Of a DNA stretch of 64,000 nt, positions 46,680-56,901 are shown piece after piece. The notes below the pieces were generated by a model. The model ran no database searches. It was given only the letters and a program-made list of their open reading frames with translations, and was not told the origin of the DNA. Both the position numbers and the translations under genes were made by a program. The stretch's first letter is position 1. Each line of letters starts with the position of its first letter. The stretch covers positions 4,268 through 68,267 of the forward strand of contig CAZQKE010000120.1 in assembly GCA_964593865.1 (NCBI GenBank), in the 5' to 3' direction. The DNA is from CAZQKE01 sp964593865 (GTDB lineage: Bacteria; Chloroflexota; Anaerolineae; JAAYZQ01).

Positions 46680-47108
46680 CTACAATTTCAAAGGTTTGGG
46701 TTGCTGTGCCTGGTGGGGATGGCTGTCACCGGCATAGACTTTGAGTTTTTTGAACATACGCCGTCCCAGTTTATTTTTGGGCAGCATCCCCCGAACCGCC
46801 GCTTCAATGACCCGTTCCGGGTGCTTGGCCAGCTGATCCCGCAGGCTAATGCTCTTCAAGCCACCGGGATAGCCGGAGTGGCGGTAATAGATTTTCTGGT
46901 CCAGCTTGCGCCCCGTGACCCGCACCTTCTCGGCGTTGATCACAATGACATAATCACCGCAATCCATGTGCGGCGTGTAGATCGGTTTGTGCTTGCCCCG
47001 CAAGATCGGCGCAATGCGCGAAGCCAGACGCCCTAACGTCTGCCCTTCTGCGTCTACCACAAACCATTCGCGCTGAATATCCTCTGGTTTAGCCGTAAAA
47101 GTCCTCAC
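46680..47108 (-). CDS. rplM: 50S ribosomal protein L13
   Basis: A 142-residue L13, exactly the usual length when translation starts at GTG (47108) behind GGAGGAG; a GTG six codons upstream lacks this support. Motifs: WFVVDAEGQTLGRLAS, HMDCGDYVIVINAEKV, AVRGMLPKNKLGRRMFKKLKVY. Binds the 5' half of 23S rRNA early in assembly. Confidence 0.96.
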   Translation of the reverse strand: MRTFTAKPEDIQREWFVVDAEGQTLGRLASRIAPILRGKHKPIYTPHMDCGDYVIVINAEKVRVTGRKLDQKIYYRHSGYPGGLKSISLRDQLAKHPERVIEAAVRGMLPKNKLGRRMFKKLKVYAGDSHPHQAQQPKPLKL

Positions 47109-47151
47109 TGTCCGACTCCTCCACACGGCGGTTACAAAACCGGCCTGTCTT

Positions 47152-47880
47152 TCAGTAATTCACCTGTATCAGACACAACCCCTGGGGCGGGGCCACCAAC
47201 TTGATCAGGCTGCGATCCCGCGCCGGTAAGAGAGCGGCAAACTCCTCCGGCGAGAGCTGCCCCCACCCCACCTGCACCAACGCCCCGACGATGTTGCGCA
47301 CCATACGGTACAGAAAAGCGTTGGCTTCTATCTCAAAGAAGAGGAAGGGCGACTGCTCCTTCCATTCGGCCCGCAGTACCCGGCGGACCGTATTCTTTCC
47401 CTTGGGGGGGCGGCCAAAGGTAGCAAAATCATGCTCCCCCACCAAGCAACGTGTCGCTGCGATCATGCGTTCCCGATCAAGCTGCGGCCACACCTGCCAG
47501 GCCATGCGCCGGGCCAAAGGCGAACGGATAGGCCGATTCAGCAAGGTGTAGCGGTATACCCGACCGGTGGCACTGAAGCGGGGATGGAATCCCCTCGCCG
47601 CCTCCCCTATCTCCCGAACAACGACATCGGCAGCCAGGGTCGCGTTCAGAGCACGTTGTAAATCATCCAGGCCGTGCTGCCACGGGACCTTGAAGACGAT
47701 CACTTGCCCCTGGGCATGGACTCCGCGGTCGGTCCGCCCGGCAGCCGTCACCCGCACCCGATGGCCGGTGACGGCATAGATGGCCCGTTCCAGCTCACCC
47801 TGGACCGTCCGTGCCTGGGCTTGGACCTGAAAACCATAGAAATCGGTCCCGTCGTACTCAATCTTGGCCCAGAACTTCAC
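47152..47880 (-). CDS. truA: tRNA pseudouridine38-40 synthase
   Basis: A 242-residue TruA with the catalytic D51 in GRTDRGVHA, the N-terminal EYDGTDFYGFQ and FLYRMVRNIVGAL near the C-terminus. It isomerises U38-U40 in the anticodon stem. It overlaps rplQ by 4 nt, a common arrangement in Firmicutes and Chloroflexota. Confidence 0.97.
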   Translation of the reverse strand: MKFWAKIEYDGTDFYGFQVQAQARTVQGELERAIYAVTGHRVRVTAAGRTDRGVHAQGQVIVFKVPWQHGLDDLQRALNATLAADVVVREIGEAARGFHPRFSATGRVYRYTLLNRPIRSPLARRMAWQVWPQLDRERMIAATRCLVGEHDFATFGRPPKGKNTVRRVLRAEWKEQSPFLFFEIEANAFLYRMVRNIVGALVQVGWGQLSPEEFAALLPARDRSLIKLVAPPQGLCLIQVNY

Positions 47881-48374
47881 TCCACCAATTCCAGTATCGC
47901 CATTTTGGCAGCATCGCCCTGGCGCATCCCCAACTTGAACATGCGGGTATAACCACCCGGTCGGTCTTCAAAGCGGGGAGCGATCTCTTCGACCAACTTG
48001 TGGGCGATCTGCTTATCGGTCAGGACGGCCAACACCTGCCGCCGGGCATGGAGGGCCATCTCCTTCGCCATCTTTTCCAACGCTTCGTCGTCCCCCTGAT
48101 CGGCCAGGGCGATCAATTGCTCTGCCCGTCTGCGGTTGAACCAAGCCGAAAGTTTTTCCACGTCCCGCTGTCGGGCCAACTCCACCAACCGCTCACTACG
48201 GGCTTTGCGGGCCTTTGTCACCAGTTTTTCGGCCAGAGGACGGACGGCCCGCGCTTTGGCTTCGGTTGTCTTGATCCGCTCATGGCGGAACAGTTCCGTC
48301 ATCAGGTTGCGATATAGTGCTCGTCGGTGGCCGCTTGACCGCTTCAGGTGGCGGCCCGCTTTTCTATGTCTCAT
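47877..48374 (-). CDS. rplQ: 50S ribosomal protein L17 (long form)
   Basis: A 165-residue L17. It starts MRHRKAGRHLKRSSGHR, and the C-terminal DRPGGYTRMFKLGMRQGDAA is typical. It is about 40 residues longer than the common 117-127 residues because of an extra charged helical segment (about residues 60-100) before LHARRQVLAVL. GGAGG precedes the ATG. The 230-nt gap to rpoA holds no gene I can support. Confidence 0.95.
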   Translation of the reverse strand: MRHRKAGRHLKRSSGHRRALYRNLMTELFRHERIKTTEAKARAVRPLAEKLVTKARKARSERLVELARQRDVEKLSAWFNRRRAEQLIALADQGDDEALEKMAKEMALHARRQVLAVLTDKQIAHKLVEEIAPRFEDRPGGYTRMFKLGMRQGDAAKMAILELVE

Positions 48375-48605
48375 TGTTCCTCCAAATCCGCGCACACTCG
48401 GACTTTTTCCCTCGCTCAACGCAGGCCACAGCCTGCACCCCCTTGCACCGGACCGTTATCCGGCGCGGGCCGGATCGGGGTTTTCATCCCCGGCAGCCCA
48501 TCCGCCCACTCGTCCGGCCTCCCGGCGCGCACGCTGCGGGTGGAAACCCCTGCGGAGTTGCGCACTCCGGCCCTCTACAGGTCGGGGTTCGCAAGCCCCC
48601 ACGAA

Positions 48606-49553
48606 TCAGCCGGTCGGCAAGGGCCAAAAGCCTTTTGCTTCCAGGTTGGCCTTGAGCTCGTCCAGGGATTTTTGACCAAAATTGCGAATGGCCAGTAGTT
48701 CGTTTTCGTCCCTTTCCAGCTTTTCCAAGATCTCGCCGACGGTTGAAATACCCGCCCGCTTCAGGCAATTAAAAGCCCGCACCGAAAGGTCCAGTTCCTC
48801 GATGCTGGTCCCGGCGATCCGCTCCGGGATACGGCTCTTTTCCTCTTCCGGTTTGATTTCAACCACCTTATCCCCGAATTCGGCAATGGCGATCAGGTGT
48901 TTGGTTAGGAGCTGAGCGGCAGTACTCAACGCTTCTCCCGGCGGGATCGTCCCATCGGTCCAGATTTCTATCATCAAGTTATCAAAGTTGCTTGACTGGC
49001 CGACCGTCACCCGGCTGACTTTGTAATTTACCCGGCGGATCGGGCTGTAGATGGCGTCGGTAGGGATTTCGGAGATGGGCAGTTTGCCCCGTTCCTCTGC
49101 CGGGGAGTAGCCCTGACCGCGCTGCACGGTCATCTCCATTTCCACATCGGCTTCGGGCGAGTCGGTAGTAAAGAGGTACAGGTCCGGGTTGACGATCTCC
49201 ACAAAAGGCGGGCAGATGATGTCCCCCGCGGTCACGATCCCCTCCCCCCGCACCTCCAGGTGCAGGCGGGCTTCCTGCTCCTCCTCATCCAGGAATTTGA
49301 GCCGTACCTGTTTGAGGTTGAGGAGCAAAGATGTCATGTCCTCGCGGACATGGGGGATTGTTGAGAATTCATGGTAAACGCCCCGCACCAAGACAGAGGT
49401 AATGGCCGCCCCTTCCAAGGAGGAAAGCAACACCCGCCGCAGGGCGTTCCCCAACGTCACACCATATCCTCTCCCCAGCGGTCCGATCAGAAAGCGACCA
49501 TAGTCTCGCGCCAGGGCTTCCGTTTCAATCTTGGGCAAGACCAGATTCAACAA
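48606..49553 (-). CDS. rpoA: DNA-directed RNA polymerase subunit alpha
   Basis: A 315-residue alpha subunit. The N-terminal domain has GPLGRGYGVTLGNALRRVLLSSLEG (dimerisation). The C-terminal domain has ELDLSVRAFNCLKRAGI and ELLAIRNFGQKSLDEL, which contact UP elements and activators. Confidence 0.98.
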   Translation of the reverse strand: MLNLVLPKIETEALARDYGRFLIGPLGRGYGVTLGNALRRVLLSSLEGAAITSVLVRGVYHEFSTIPHVREDMTSLLLNLKQVRLKFLDEEEQEARLHLEVRGEGIVTAGDIICPPFVEIVNPDLYLFTTDSPEADVEMEMTVQRGQGYSPAEERGKLPISEIPTDAIYSPIRRVNYKVSRVTVGQSSNFDNLMIEIWTDGTIPPGEALSTAAQLLTKHLIAIAEFGDKVVEIKPEEEKSRIPERIAGTSIEELDLSVRAFNCLKRAGISTVGEILEKLERDENELLAIRNFGQKSLDELKANLEAKGFWPLPTG

Positions 49554-49652
49554 ATGCCACCCCCTTGCTCAGCAAAGCGTGATGGCCGCGACGTGCCCCA
49601 ACGGAGCACGCGTTGGGGCAGGCGGCCACGCTGCCCGCCCCCGGCAACCGCG

Positions 49653-50294
49653 CTAGCGGCTATAGTACTCGACGATCAACTGTTCATCAATCGCCACGTC
49701 AATGTCTTCGCGGGTGGGCAAGGCCAAGACACGTCCCGATAGGCTCCGATCATCACGGCTCAACCAGTTCGGGGGCGCCGCCCGGTGCTCCATCTCCTCG
49801 GCCATCCTTTTGAAGCCGGGTTTCCTGCGGCTGTTTTCCCGCACGGCAATTACATCACCCGGCTCTACCAGATAGGAAGGGATGTCCACCTTGCGGCCGT
49901 TGACTTCAATATGGCCATGACGCACCATCTGTCGCGCCTGGGGTCTGGAGCTGGCAAAGCCCAAGCGGAACACCACATTGTCCAAGCGGCTTTCCAGCAT
50001 GATCAGGAGGTTTGTACCGGTTAGCCCCCGACGCCGTTCTGCCTCCCGGAAGTAACGACGGAACTGACGTTCCATCACCCCATAGATCCGTCGGGCTTTT
50101 TGTTTGGCCCGCAGTTGCAAGGCGTAATCCGATTCCTTGCGGCGTCGGAACTGCGCCTGCTTGCCGTGTAGACCGGGTGGATAAGGTCGTCGATCAAAGG
50201 AGCATTTGGGCGAATAGCAACGTTCCCCCTTCAGAAACAGTTTTTCTCCTTCGCGACGACAGAGCTTGCACACCGCGCCTGTATATCTTGCCAT
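49653..50294 (-). CDS. rpsD: 30S ribosomal protein S4 (zinc-binding form)
   Basis: A 213-residue S4. The N-terminal CxxC...C...C set (C9, C12, C26, C31) marks the Zn-containing type. The S4 domain has RLDNVVFRLGFASSRPQARQMVRHGHIEVNG. It ends in VEYYSR. Primary 16S rRNA binder and often the autogenous regulator of the alpha operon. Confidence 0.97.
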   Translation of the reverse strand: MARYTGAVCKLCRREGEKLFLKGERCYSPKCSFDRRPYPPGLHGKQAQFRRRKESDYALQLRAKQKARRIYGVMERQFRRYFREAERRRGLTGTNLLIMLESRLDNVVFRLGFASSRPQARQMVRHGHIEVNGRKVDIPSYLVEPGDVIAVRENSRRKPGFKRMAEEMEHRAAPPNWLSRDDRSLSGRVLALPTREDIDVAIDEQLIVEYYSR

Positions 50295-50328
50295 TCTACC
50301 TCCAATGTTGCGTCAACAACCCTGACCG

Positions 50329-50727
50329 TTACACCCGTCGTTTTTTGGGCGGACGGCAACCGTTGTGCGGAATGGGAGTCACATCGGTAATAGACCGGAT
50401 CACCAACCCCGCCGCCTGCAGGGAGCGGATCGCCGCTTCCCGTCCGGGGCCAGGCCCCTTGACGAAAATATCCAACTCGCGCATTCCGTTTTCCTGGGCA
50501 GCACGGGCAGCCTGTTGTGCTGCCAGCTGCGCGGCGTAGGGCGTGCTCTTGCGCGAGCCTTTGAACCCGGCCGTCCCCGCACTGGCCCAAGCGATGGTAT
50601 TGCCCTGTTGGTCTGTGATCGTAATGATCGTATTGTTGAATGTTGCCTGAATATGCGCCTGTCCACGCGGAATGTTGCGCTTTTCCCGACGCGGCCCGCG
50701 CCGGGATACTCGTCGCCTTCGGCCCAT
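50329..50727 (-). CDS. rpsK: 30S ribosomal protein S11
   Basis: A 132-residue S11 with AHIQATFNNTIITITDQQGN, SAGTAGFKGSRKSTPYAAQ and the C-terminal DVTPIPHNGCRPPKKRRV. Part of the platform near the 3' end of 16S rRNA. It follows rpsM by 14 nt. Confidence 0.98.
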   Translation of the reverse strand: MGRRRRVSRRGPRREKRNIPRGQAHIQATFNNTIITITDQQGNTIAWASAGTAGFKGSRKSTPYAAQLAAQQAARAAQENGMRELDIFVKGPGPGREAAIRSLQAAGLVIRSITDVTPIPHNGCRPPKKRRV

Positions 50728-50741
50728 GCGTCCTCCTTAGA

Positions 50742-51125
50742 TTACTTCTTGGCCCGCGACCGGCGTTTGCCTGCCACGGTCTTGCGTGGCCCGCGCTTTT
50801 GCCGGGCGTTTGTCCGAGTCCGCTGGCCCCGCACCGGCAGGTTCTTCCGGTGACGGATGCCCCGGTAACAGCCGATCTCCTGCAGCCGTTTGATGTTCAT
50901 CGCCACTTCGCGCCGCAGATCGCCCTCCACCCGATAGTTGCGATCAATGACCTCGCGCAGACGGGCGATCTCGGCTTCGGCCAGGTCCCGCACTTTGGTA
51001 TTGGGATCCACGCCCGCCTGCTCCAAAATCTTGCGGCTGGTCGTCCTCCCGATACCGTAGATGTAGGTCAGCGAAATCTCTACCCGCTTGTCCCGGGGCA
51101 GGTCCACGCCTGCAATACGTGCCAT
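50742..51125 (-). CDS. rpsM: 30S ribosomal protein S13
   Basis: A 127-residue S13 with ARIAGVDLPRDKRVEISLTYIYGIG, RLQEIGCYRGIRHRKNLPVRGQRT and a long basic tail that contacts P-site tRNA. It is 15 nt after rpmJ. Confidence 0.98.
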   Translation of the reverse strand: MARIAGVDLPRDKRVEISLTYIYGIGRTTSRKILEQAGVDPNTKVRDLAEAEIARLREVIDRNYRVEGDLRREVAMNIKRLQEIGCYRGIRHRKNLPVRGQRTRTNARQKRGPRKTVAGKRRSRAKK

Positions 51126-51140
51126 GAGACTCCCTCCGTT

Positions 51141-51254
51141 TTATCCCTGTCGCTGCTTATGCGTGGGGTTCTCGCAGATCACCCGCACGACTCCCCGCCG
51201 CTTGATGATTTTGCACTTTTCACAACGCTTTTTGACAGACGGTTTGACTTTCAT
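51141..51254 (-). CDS. rpmJ: 50S ribosomal protein L36 (zinc form)
   Basis: A 37-residue L36 starting MKVKPSVKKRCEKCKIIKRR, with the zinc ligands C11, C14, C27 and H32. Gene order here is map-rpmJ-rpsM; the infA gene normally between map and rpmJ is missing, as only 59 nt separate them. Confidence 0.97.
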   Translation of the reverse strand: MKVKPSVKKRCEKCKIIKRRGVVRVICENPTHKQRQG

Positions 51255-51313
51255 CTCTCACCTCACAAACCCCGTTCTCCACCGCCGAGGACACAGCCTC
51301 CGGCGGCGAGCCT

Positions 51314-52065
<752 letters not shown>

Positions 52066-52069
<4 letters not shown>

Positions 52070-52728
52070 CGGCCCCGAATGACGGATAGCAGTTCGGCCT
52101 GGACCTCATCAATCCCCGGACGGCCATCCACTTCGACCAACAGCCCCTTCTTCCGGTAGTAGTCGATCAGGGGTGCGGTCTGCTCAAAGTAGACCTGGAT
52201 GCGGCGTTTTTGCGTTTCCGGCGTATCGTCGGGCCGCTGGTACAGTTCCCCACCGCACTTGTCACAGACACCCGGCGTCTTGGGTGGGTTGAACAGTTGA
52301 TGGTACATGGCCCCGCACCGACGACAGGTCCAACGTCCGGATAGGCGGGCCAGCAGCACATCTTCCGGCACTTTGATATAGGGTACGAGGGAGAGCGTAT
52401 GCCCCATCTCGGCCAGCAGTTGTTCCAACGCTTCCGCCTGGGCAATGGTACGGGGAAAGCCATCCAAGATGGCCCCCTTGGCTGCGTCGGGTCGGGAGAG
52501 CCGTTCGCGGACCATACCGACGGTCACATCGTCGGGGACCAGTTCGCCGCGCTCCATGTACCCCTTTGCCAACAGGCCCAGTTCTGTCTCGTTTTTCAGG
52601 TTCTCACGGAACAGGTCGCCGGTGGACACCTGCGGGATGCCCAGGGCTTGGGACAACAGTTCCGCCTGTGTTCCTTTGCCCGCTCCCGGCCCCCCCAGCA
52701 GGACGATAAACAACCCATCCTCGGCCAT
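52066..52728 (-). CDS. adk: Adenylate kinase (zinc-LID type)
   Basis: A 220-residue long-form adenylate kinase. P-loop GGPGAGKGTQ near the N-terminus. DGFPRTIAQAEAL is the AMP-binding region. The LID contains CRRCG...CDKCG, a zinc-binding Cys4 site. It is in the usual secY-adk-map order. Confidence 0.98.
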
Positions 52729-52762
52729 GGCTCAACCTTCCTTGCGCAAATCCGGCAGTTTG

Positions 52763-54142
52763 CTACCCCAGGATACCCCGTCGCAGGAATTTGTCGTAGT
52801 GGCGCATCTGCAACTGGGCCTCCAACTGACGCATGGTATCCAACACTACGCCGACGACGATGAGCAAACCGGTCGAAGAGATGATCATGATGTTGCTACC
52901 GGTGCTGCTGGCCGTGCCCACCCCTGCGCCAAAGAGCTGAGCCACCATGCCCACCAACCAGGGGAGCACTGCGACCAACCCTAGGAACAGGGCACCCACC
53001 AGGGTAATGCGCCGGACCTTTTGGGTCAGATACTGTTCCGTCCGCTTGCCCGGCCGGATGCCGGGGATGGACGCTCCCTGTTTGCGCAGGTTGTCGGCCA
53101 TGTTTTGTTGTTCAAAGATCACACTGGTATAAAAATAGGTAAAAAGCACCACGGCAACAAAGTACAGAGGCCAGTAGATGTTGTAACGCGGGTTGAAGAT
53201 CTGGTCGGTCCAGTAAGCAATGGTCTGAACGATGGTGTAGGTTGCCGGGTCTTGTCCTGCCGCGGGCATAAAATATCCGGCGATGGTGCTGGGAAAGATC
53301 ATCAGGCTCTGGGCCAGGATGAGCGGGATCATGCCCGCCATGTTGACCCGCAGAGGGATATGGGTGCGCACCGACCGTGTCTGCCGCAACCGTCCCCCTC
53401 GCTGCCCCAGGGTGCGGCTGCTGTATTGGACCCAGATCATCAATTTGCCTTCCTGGATGTAGACAATGCCCACTACGGTGATCGTCGTGATGACCACAAA
53501 GAGCATCAGGTAGAGCCACTGCTGGGTGATGACCAGGTTGGCCATCCGCTGGGGCAACCGGGTGACAATGCCTCCCAGGATGATGATAGATGTACCGTTG
53601 CCGATGCCCTGCTCGCTGATCAGCTCACCCAACCAAACGGCAAAGAGGGTGCCGGCCGTCATGGTGGCCAAGATGGCCGTCGTCGTCAACGGTGCATCCC
53701 GGAAGCCAAACTGCGCCAAGATCGGTTGCCCTCCGGCCAGTTGGGTCATGATCACCGCCTGGCCGTAAGCTTGCAAAAGGGCCAGGGGGACGGTCAGATA
53801 CCAGGTGTACTGGTTGAGTTTGGTCCGACCTTGTTCTCCTTCCTTCTGCAGGTTCTCCAGGGCGGGGATGATGGGCGTGAGCAGTTGGATGATGATGGAG
53901 GCCGTGATGTAGGGATAGACCCCCATGGCCATCACCGAAAAGCGGGCCATTGCCCCACCCGATAGCATGTCAAGGATGTCCAGCAACTGGCTACTACCGA
54001 ATAGCTCGGCCAGCGCATCGGCGTTGACCCCCGGCACGGGAACTTGGGCAAAGAGGCGGTAAATAGCCAGGATCAGGAATGTGTACAGGATCTTTTTCCG
54101 CAGGTCTGGCAGCGCGAACGCACTACGGACGGCCTGGATCAT
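52763..54142 (-). CDS. secY: Protein translocase subunit SecY
   Basis: A 459-residue SecY with about ten membrane helices. Signatures include YRLFAQVPVPGVN in TM1, SGGAMARFSVMAMGVYPYITASIIIQLL in TM2 and GASIPGIRPGKRTEQYL in the cytoplasmic loop. Forms the membrane channel with SecE and SecG. It starts 35 nt after rplO. Confidence 0.98.
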   Translation of the reverse strand: MIQAVRSAFALPDLRKKILYTFLILAIYRLFAQVPVPGVNADALAELFGSSQLLDILDMLSGGAMARFSVMAMGVYPYITASIIIQLLTPIIPALENLQKEGEQGRTKLNQYTWYLTVPLALLQAYGQAVIMTQLAGGQPILAQFGFRDAPLTTTAILATMTAGTLFAVWLGELISEQGIGNGTSIIILGGIVTRLPQRMANLVITQQWLYLMLFVVITTITVVGIVYIQEGKLMIWVQYSSRTLGQRGGRLRQTRSVRTHIPLRVNMAGMIPLILAQSLMIFPSTIAGYFMPAAGQDPATYTIVQTIAYWTDQIFNPRYNIYWPLYFVAVVLFTYFYTSVIFEQQNMADNLRKQGASIPGIRPGKRTEQYLTQKVRRITLVGALFLGLVAVLPWLVGMVAQLFGAGVGTASSTGSNIMIISSTGLLIVVGVVLDTMRQLEAQLQMRHYDKFLRRGILG

Positions 54143-54177
54143 GGATCAGCACCCCCTTGATGGATTCCGCTTCCTCT

Positions 54178-54681
54178 CTAGTCGGCAGGGTTCGCAGGCG
54201 CAATCCGTCGCCCGCGCTGGACGCGCCAGGGCAGTTTCTCAACCGTGCCCCCGGCAGCCTCAATTTTGGCCTGGGCGCTGGCGGAAAAGCGGTGGGCCTT
54301 GACCACCAACGGGCGGTCCACTTCTCCTTCTCCCAGGATGACAACCGGCAGTTTGGCCGATTTGATGATGCCTGCTTCGGCCAGGGTTCGGGGCGAAACC
54401 TCGGCGTTGGCCTCAAAACGGTTCAGGCGATACAGGTTGACCGGCACATACCGGACCTTGAAGATGTTGGTAAAACCCCGTTTGAAGGGCAGACGGCGCA
54501 CCAACGGCAACTGCCCGCCTTCAAAGTACGGCCCCTTTGCCCCACCGGAACGGGCTTTCTGTCCCTTTGTGCCTCGGCCTGCCGTTTTGCCCTGCCCGGC
54601 AGCGATGCCGCGCCCAACACGCTTGCGCCGCTTCCGCGCACCCTTTGGCGAACGTAACTCGTGCAGTTTCATCTTTTCCAC
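54178..54681 (-). CDS. rplO: 50S ribosomal protein L15
   Basis: A 167-residue L15 with MKLHELRSPKGARKRRKRVGRG, the Gly-rich AGRGTKGQKARSG and FEGGQLPLVRRLPFKRGF. A C-terminal extension of about 20 residues beyond the usual length ends in RRIAPANPAD. Confidence 0.97.
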   Translation of the reverse strand: MEKMKLHELRSPKGARKRRKRVGRGIAAGQGKTAGRGTKGQKARSGGAKGPYFEGGQLPLVRRLPFKRGFTNIFKVRYVPVNLYRLNRFEANAEVSPRTLAEAGIIKSAKLPVVILGEGEVDRPLVVKAHRFSASAQAKIEAAGGTVEKLPWRVQRGRRIAPANPAD

Positions 54682-54764
54682 CTATTCGTCCTACCTCCCT
54701 ACAGGCGTAGGGGTAAAGGTCCGGGCAGATGATGCCCACGCCCGGCCTGCAGGAGGTGCTCTGC

Positions 54765-54965
54765 CTAAATCTCCTCCACCCGCACTAAATGTCTAACCTT
54801 GTCCACCATCCCCCGGATCGCCGGTGTATCGGCCTTTTCCACTACATCGCCCAGCTGGCGCAATCCCAGGGCACGGATGGTCCGTTTCTGCCGCAGGGGG
54901 TAGCCGATGCTGCTCTTGACCCAGGTGATGCGTAGCTTCCGCTCCGTCGTCGCTGTGCTAGTCAT
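54765..54965 (-). CDS. rpmD: 50S ribosomal protein L30
   Basis: A 66-residue L30 with KLRITWVKSSIGYPLRQKRTIRALGL and GMVDKVRHLVRVEEI. It overlaps the end of rpsE by 8 nt. Confidence 0.97.
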   Translation of the reverse strand: MTSTATTERKLRITWVKSSIGYPLRQKRTIRALGLRQLGDVVEKADTPAIRGMVDKVRHLVRVEEI

Positions 54966-55509
54966 GCGCCTCCTCCCTCATCCAGAAGGGCAGGACTCGG
55001 TTTAGCGGCACGCCGCGCCGTTCCGCTTCCACGGCAGGGTCCTTGAGCTCCTCCAACGCTTTCATCGTCGCCTTGACCACGTTGAGGATGTTGGAGCTGC
55101 CCAAAGATTTGGTCAGAATGTCGCGGATGCCGGCAGCCTCAACGACGGCACGGACCCCACCGCCGGCAATGACGCCCGTCCCCGGCGATGCCGGGCGGAG
55201 CAGAACCTTTGCCGCGCTGTAACGGGCCGTCACTTCATGGGGAATGGTCGTCCCCACCATGGCGATAGGCTTCATATTCTTGCGCGCCCGCTCTGCCCCT
55301 TTGCGGATGGCATCGGGAACCTGACGCGCCTTGCCGATCCCGATACCGACGCTGCCTTTGTTATCGCCGACGACGACCAAAGCACGGAAGGAAAAACGCC
55401 GACCGCCCTTGACCACTTTGGCCGTGCGGGCGATATGCACCACGCGCTCGTCCAGTTCGTCAATCTCTTCCTCGCGCTCTCGCCGCTTTCGGGGTTCTCT
55501 ACGACCCAT
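54958..55509 (-). CDS. rpsE: 30S ribosomal protein S5
   Basis: A 183-residue S5 with an acidic N-terminal stretch, RVVHIARTAKVVKGGRRFSF, GNGKGxVG-like VGDNKGSVGIGIGKA, and GVIAGGGVRAVVEAAGI. The second of two ATG codons behind GGAGG was taken; the first adds one Met. A decoding-accuracy protein. Confidence 0.97.
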   Translation of the reverse strand: MGRREPRKRREREEEIDELDERVVHIARTAKVVKGGRRFSFRALVVVGDNKGSVGIGIGKARQVPDAIRKGAERARKNMKPIAMVGTTIPHEVTARYSAAKVLLRPASPGTGVIAGGGVRAVVEAAGIRDILTKSLGSSNILNVVKATMKALEELKDPAVEAERRGVPLNRVLPFWMREEAHD

Positions 55510-55519
55510 CATTCCTCCC

Positions 55520-55888
55520 TTAGAATTGCAATCCGCCTTTGCGGGCCGCCTCGGCCAGGGCTTTGACCCGGCCATGGTAGCGGTAGCCGCCGCGGTCGAA
55601 CACAACGGTTTTGATCCCGGCAGCCAGCGCCCGCTCGGCCAGGACCTGTCCCACGACCTCTGCCTGTGCGGTTTTGTCCTTGCCGGCCAGCATAGCCCGC
55701 ACCTGCGGTTCTAATGTGGAAGCAGCAACCAAGGTATGGCCGCGTGTGTCGTCAATGATCTGCGCCTGAATATGTTTCAGGCTGCGGAAGACGTTCAAAC
55801 GCGGTCGCTCCGGTGTACCGGAGACCCGCTTGCGGATTCGCGCATGGCGGCGCTGGCGTGCCAGACGCTTTGCTTTCGCCCTATCCAT
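55520..55888 (-). CDS. rplR: 50S ribosomal protein L18
   Basis: A 122-residue L18 with RQRRHARIRKRVSGTPERPRLNVFRS, the 5S rRNA-binding N-terminal part, and VVFDRGGYRYHGRVKALAEAAR at the C-terminus. Confidence 0.97.
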   Translation of the reverse strand: MDRAKAKRLARQRRHARIRKRVSGTPERPRLNVFRSLKHIQAQIIDDTRGHTLVAASTLEPQVRAMLAGKDKTAQAEVVGQVLAERALAAGIKTVVFDRGGYRYHGRVKALAEAARKGGLQF

Positions 55889-55899
55889 GAGTCCTCCTA

Positions 55900-56445
55900 C
55901 TAGCCGATCTTGCCCGCCTTGCCCGCTTTGCGTCGGACGCGTTCGCCCTGATAGCGGATGCCTTTGCCCTTGTACGGTTCCGGCGGGCGTTGCCGTCGGA
56001 TGCGGGCAGCGATCTCGCCCACCAGTTCTTTGTCAATGCCGCGCACGATGACGCTCCGCCCCCCACGGGGCACTTCAAAGGAGATGTCGGGCGGCGGTGT
56101 GAATTCAACGGGGTGAGAATAGCCCAGGTGCAGCACCAATTTCTCTCCCTGCATCTCGGCGCGGTAGCCGGTGCCGACCAGTTCCAGGACTTTGCTATAC
56201 CCTTCCGAGACACCCGTGACCATGTTGGCCAACAGGGAACGGGTCAGGCCGTGCAACGCCCGATGGTTCCGTTGGTCGGTAGGCCGCTCCACGCGCAGAA
56301 GGCCATCCTCAAGAGTGATCTTCATATCGGGGTGGAAGGAACGGCTGAGTTCCCCCTTTGGCCCCTTGACGGTTACGTGACTGCCCCGGATGTCCACCCG
56401 GACCTTATCCGGCACAGGAATCGGTCGTTTCCCAATGCGAGACAT
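55900..56445 (-). CDS. rplF: 50S ribosomal protein L6
   Basis: A 181-residue L6 with SRIGKRPIPVPDKV at the N-terminus, TVKGPKGELSR, and the C-terminal signature RRQRPPEPYKGKGIRY. Confidence 0.98.
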   Translation of the reverse strand: MSRIGKRPIPVPDKVRVDIRGSHVTVKGPKGELSRSFHPDMKITLEDGLLRVERPTDQRNHRALHGLTRSLLANMVTGVSEGYSKVLELVGTGYRAEMQGEKLVLHLGYSHPVEFTPPPDISFEVPRGGRSVIVRGIDKELVGEIAARIRRQRPPEPYKGKGIRYQGERVRRKAGKAGKIG

Positions 56446-56478
56446 TGCCCCTCCTTCAATGACAGAGCCAACACGCCC

Positions 56479-56877
56479 TTACCAGACGTAGCAAAGGACT
56501 TCGCCGCCGACGCCCAGACGGCGGGCCTGCTGGTCGGTCATTACCCCTTTGGGCGTGCTCACAATGGCGATGCCCAGGCCGCTCAGCACCCAGGGCAGTT
56601 CCCGCTTGCCTTTGTATACCCGCCGGCCCGGTTTGCTCACCCGCTTGAGGCCGGTCAGCACCGGCTTGCGGTTCTCGTCATATTTGAGCCAGACGCGGAT
56701 GTTCGGCTGTGGACGATCATTGGTCACTTCGTAGCCCTGGATGAAGCCCTCTTCCAACAAGATACGGGCAATCGCCACTTTGATCTTGGAACTGGGCACC
56801 AGCACAAAGGCTTTGCGCACCATCTGTCCGTTGCGAATCCGGGTCAGCATATCAGCAATTGGATCGGTCGTAGGCAT
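56479..56877 (-). CDS. rpsH: 30S ribosomal protein S8
   Basis: A 132-residue S8 with DPIADMLTRIRNG at the start, KRVSKPGRRVYKG in the middle and LGIAIVSTPKGVMTDQQARRLGVGGEVLCYVW at the end (given here as two parts of the C-terminal signature). Binds the central domain of 16S rRNA. Confidence 0.98.
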   Translation of the reverse strand: MPTTDPIADMLTRIRNGQMVRKAFVLVPSSKIKVAIARILLEEGFIQGYEVTNDRPQPNIRVWLKYDENRKPVLTGLKRVSKPGRRVYKGKRELPWVLSGLGIAIVSTPKGVMTDQQARRLGVGGEVLCYVW

Positions 56878-56901
56878 ACGCCCCCCACTCCTTCACATAG
56901 T

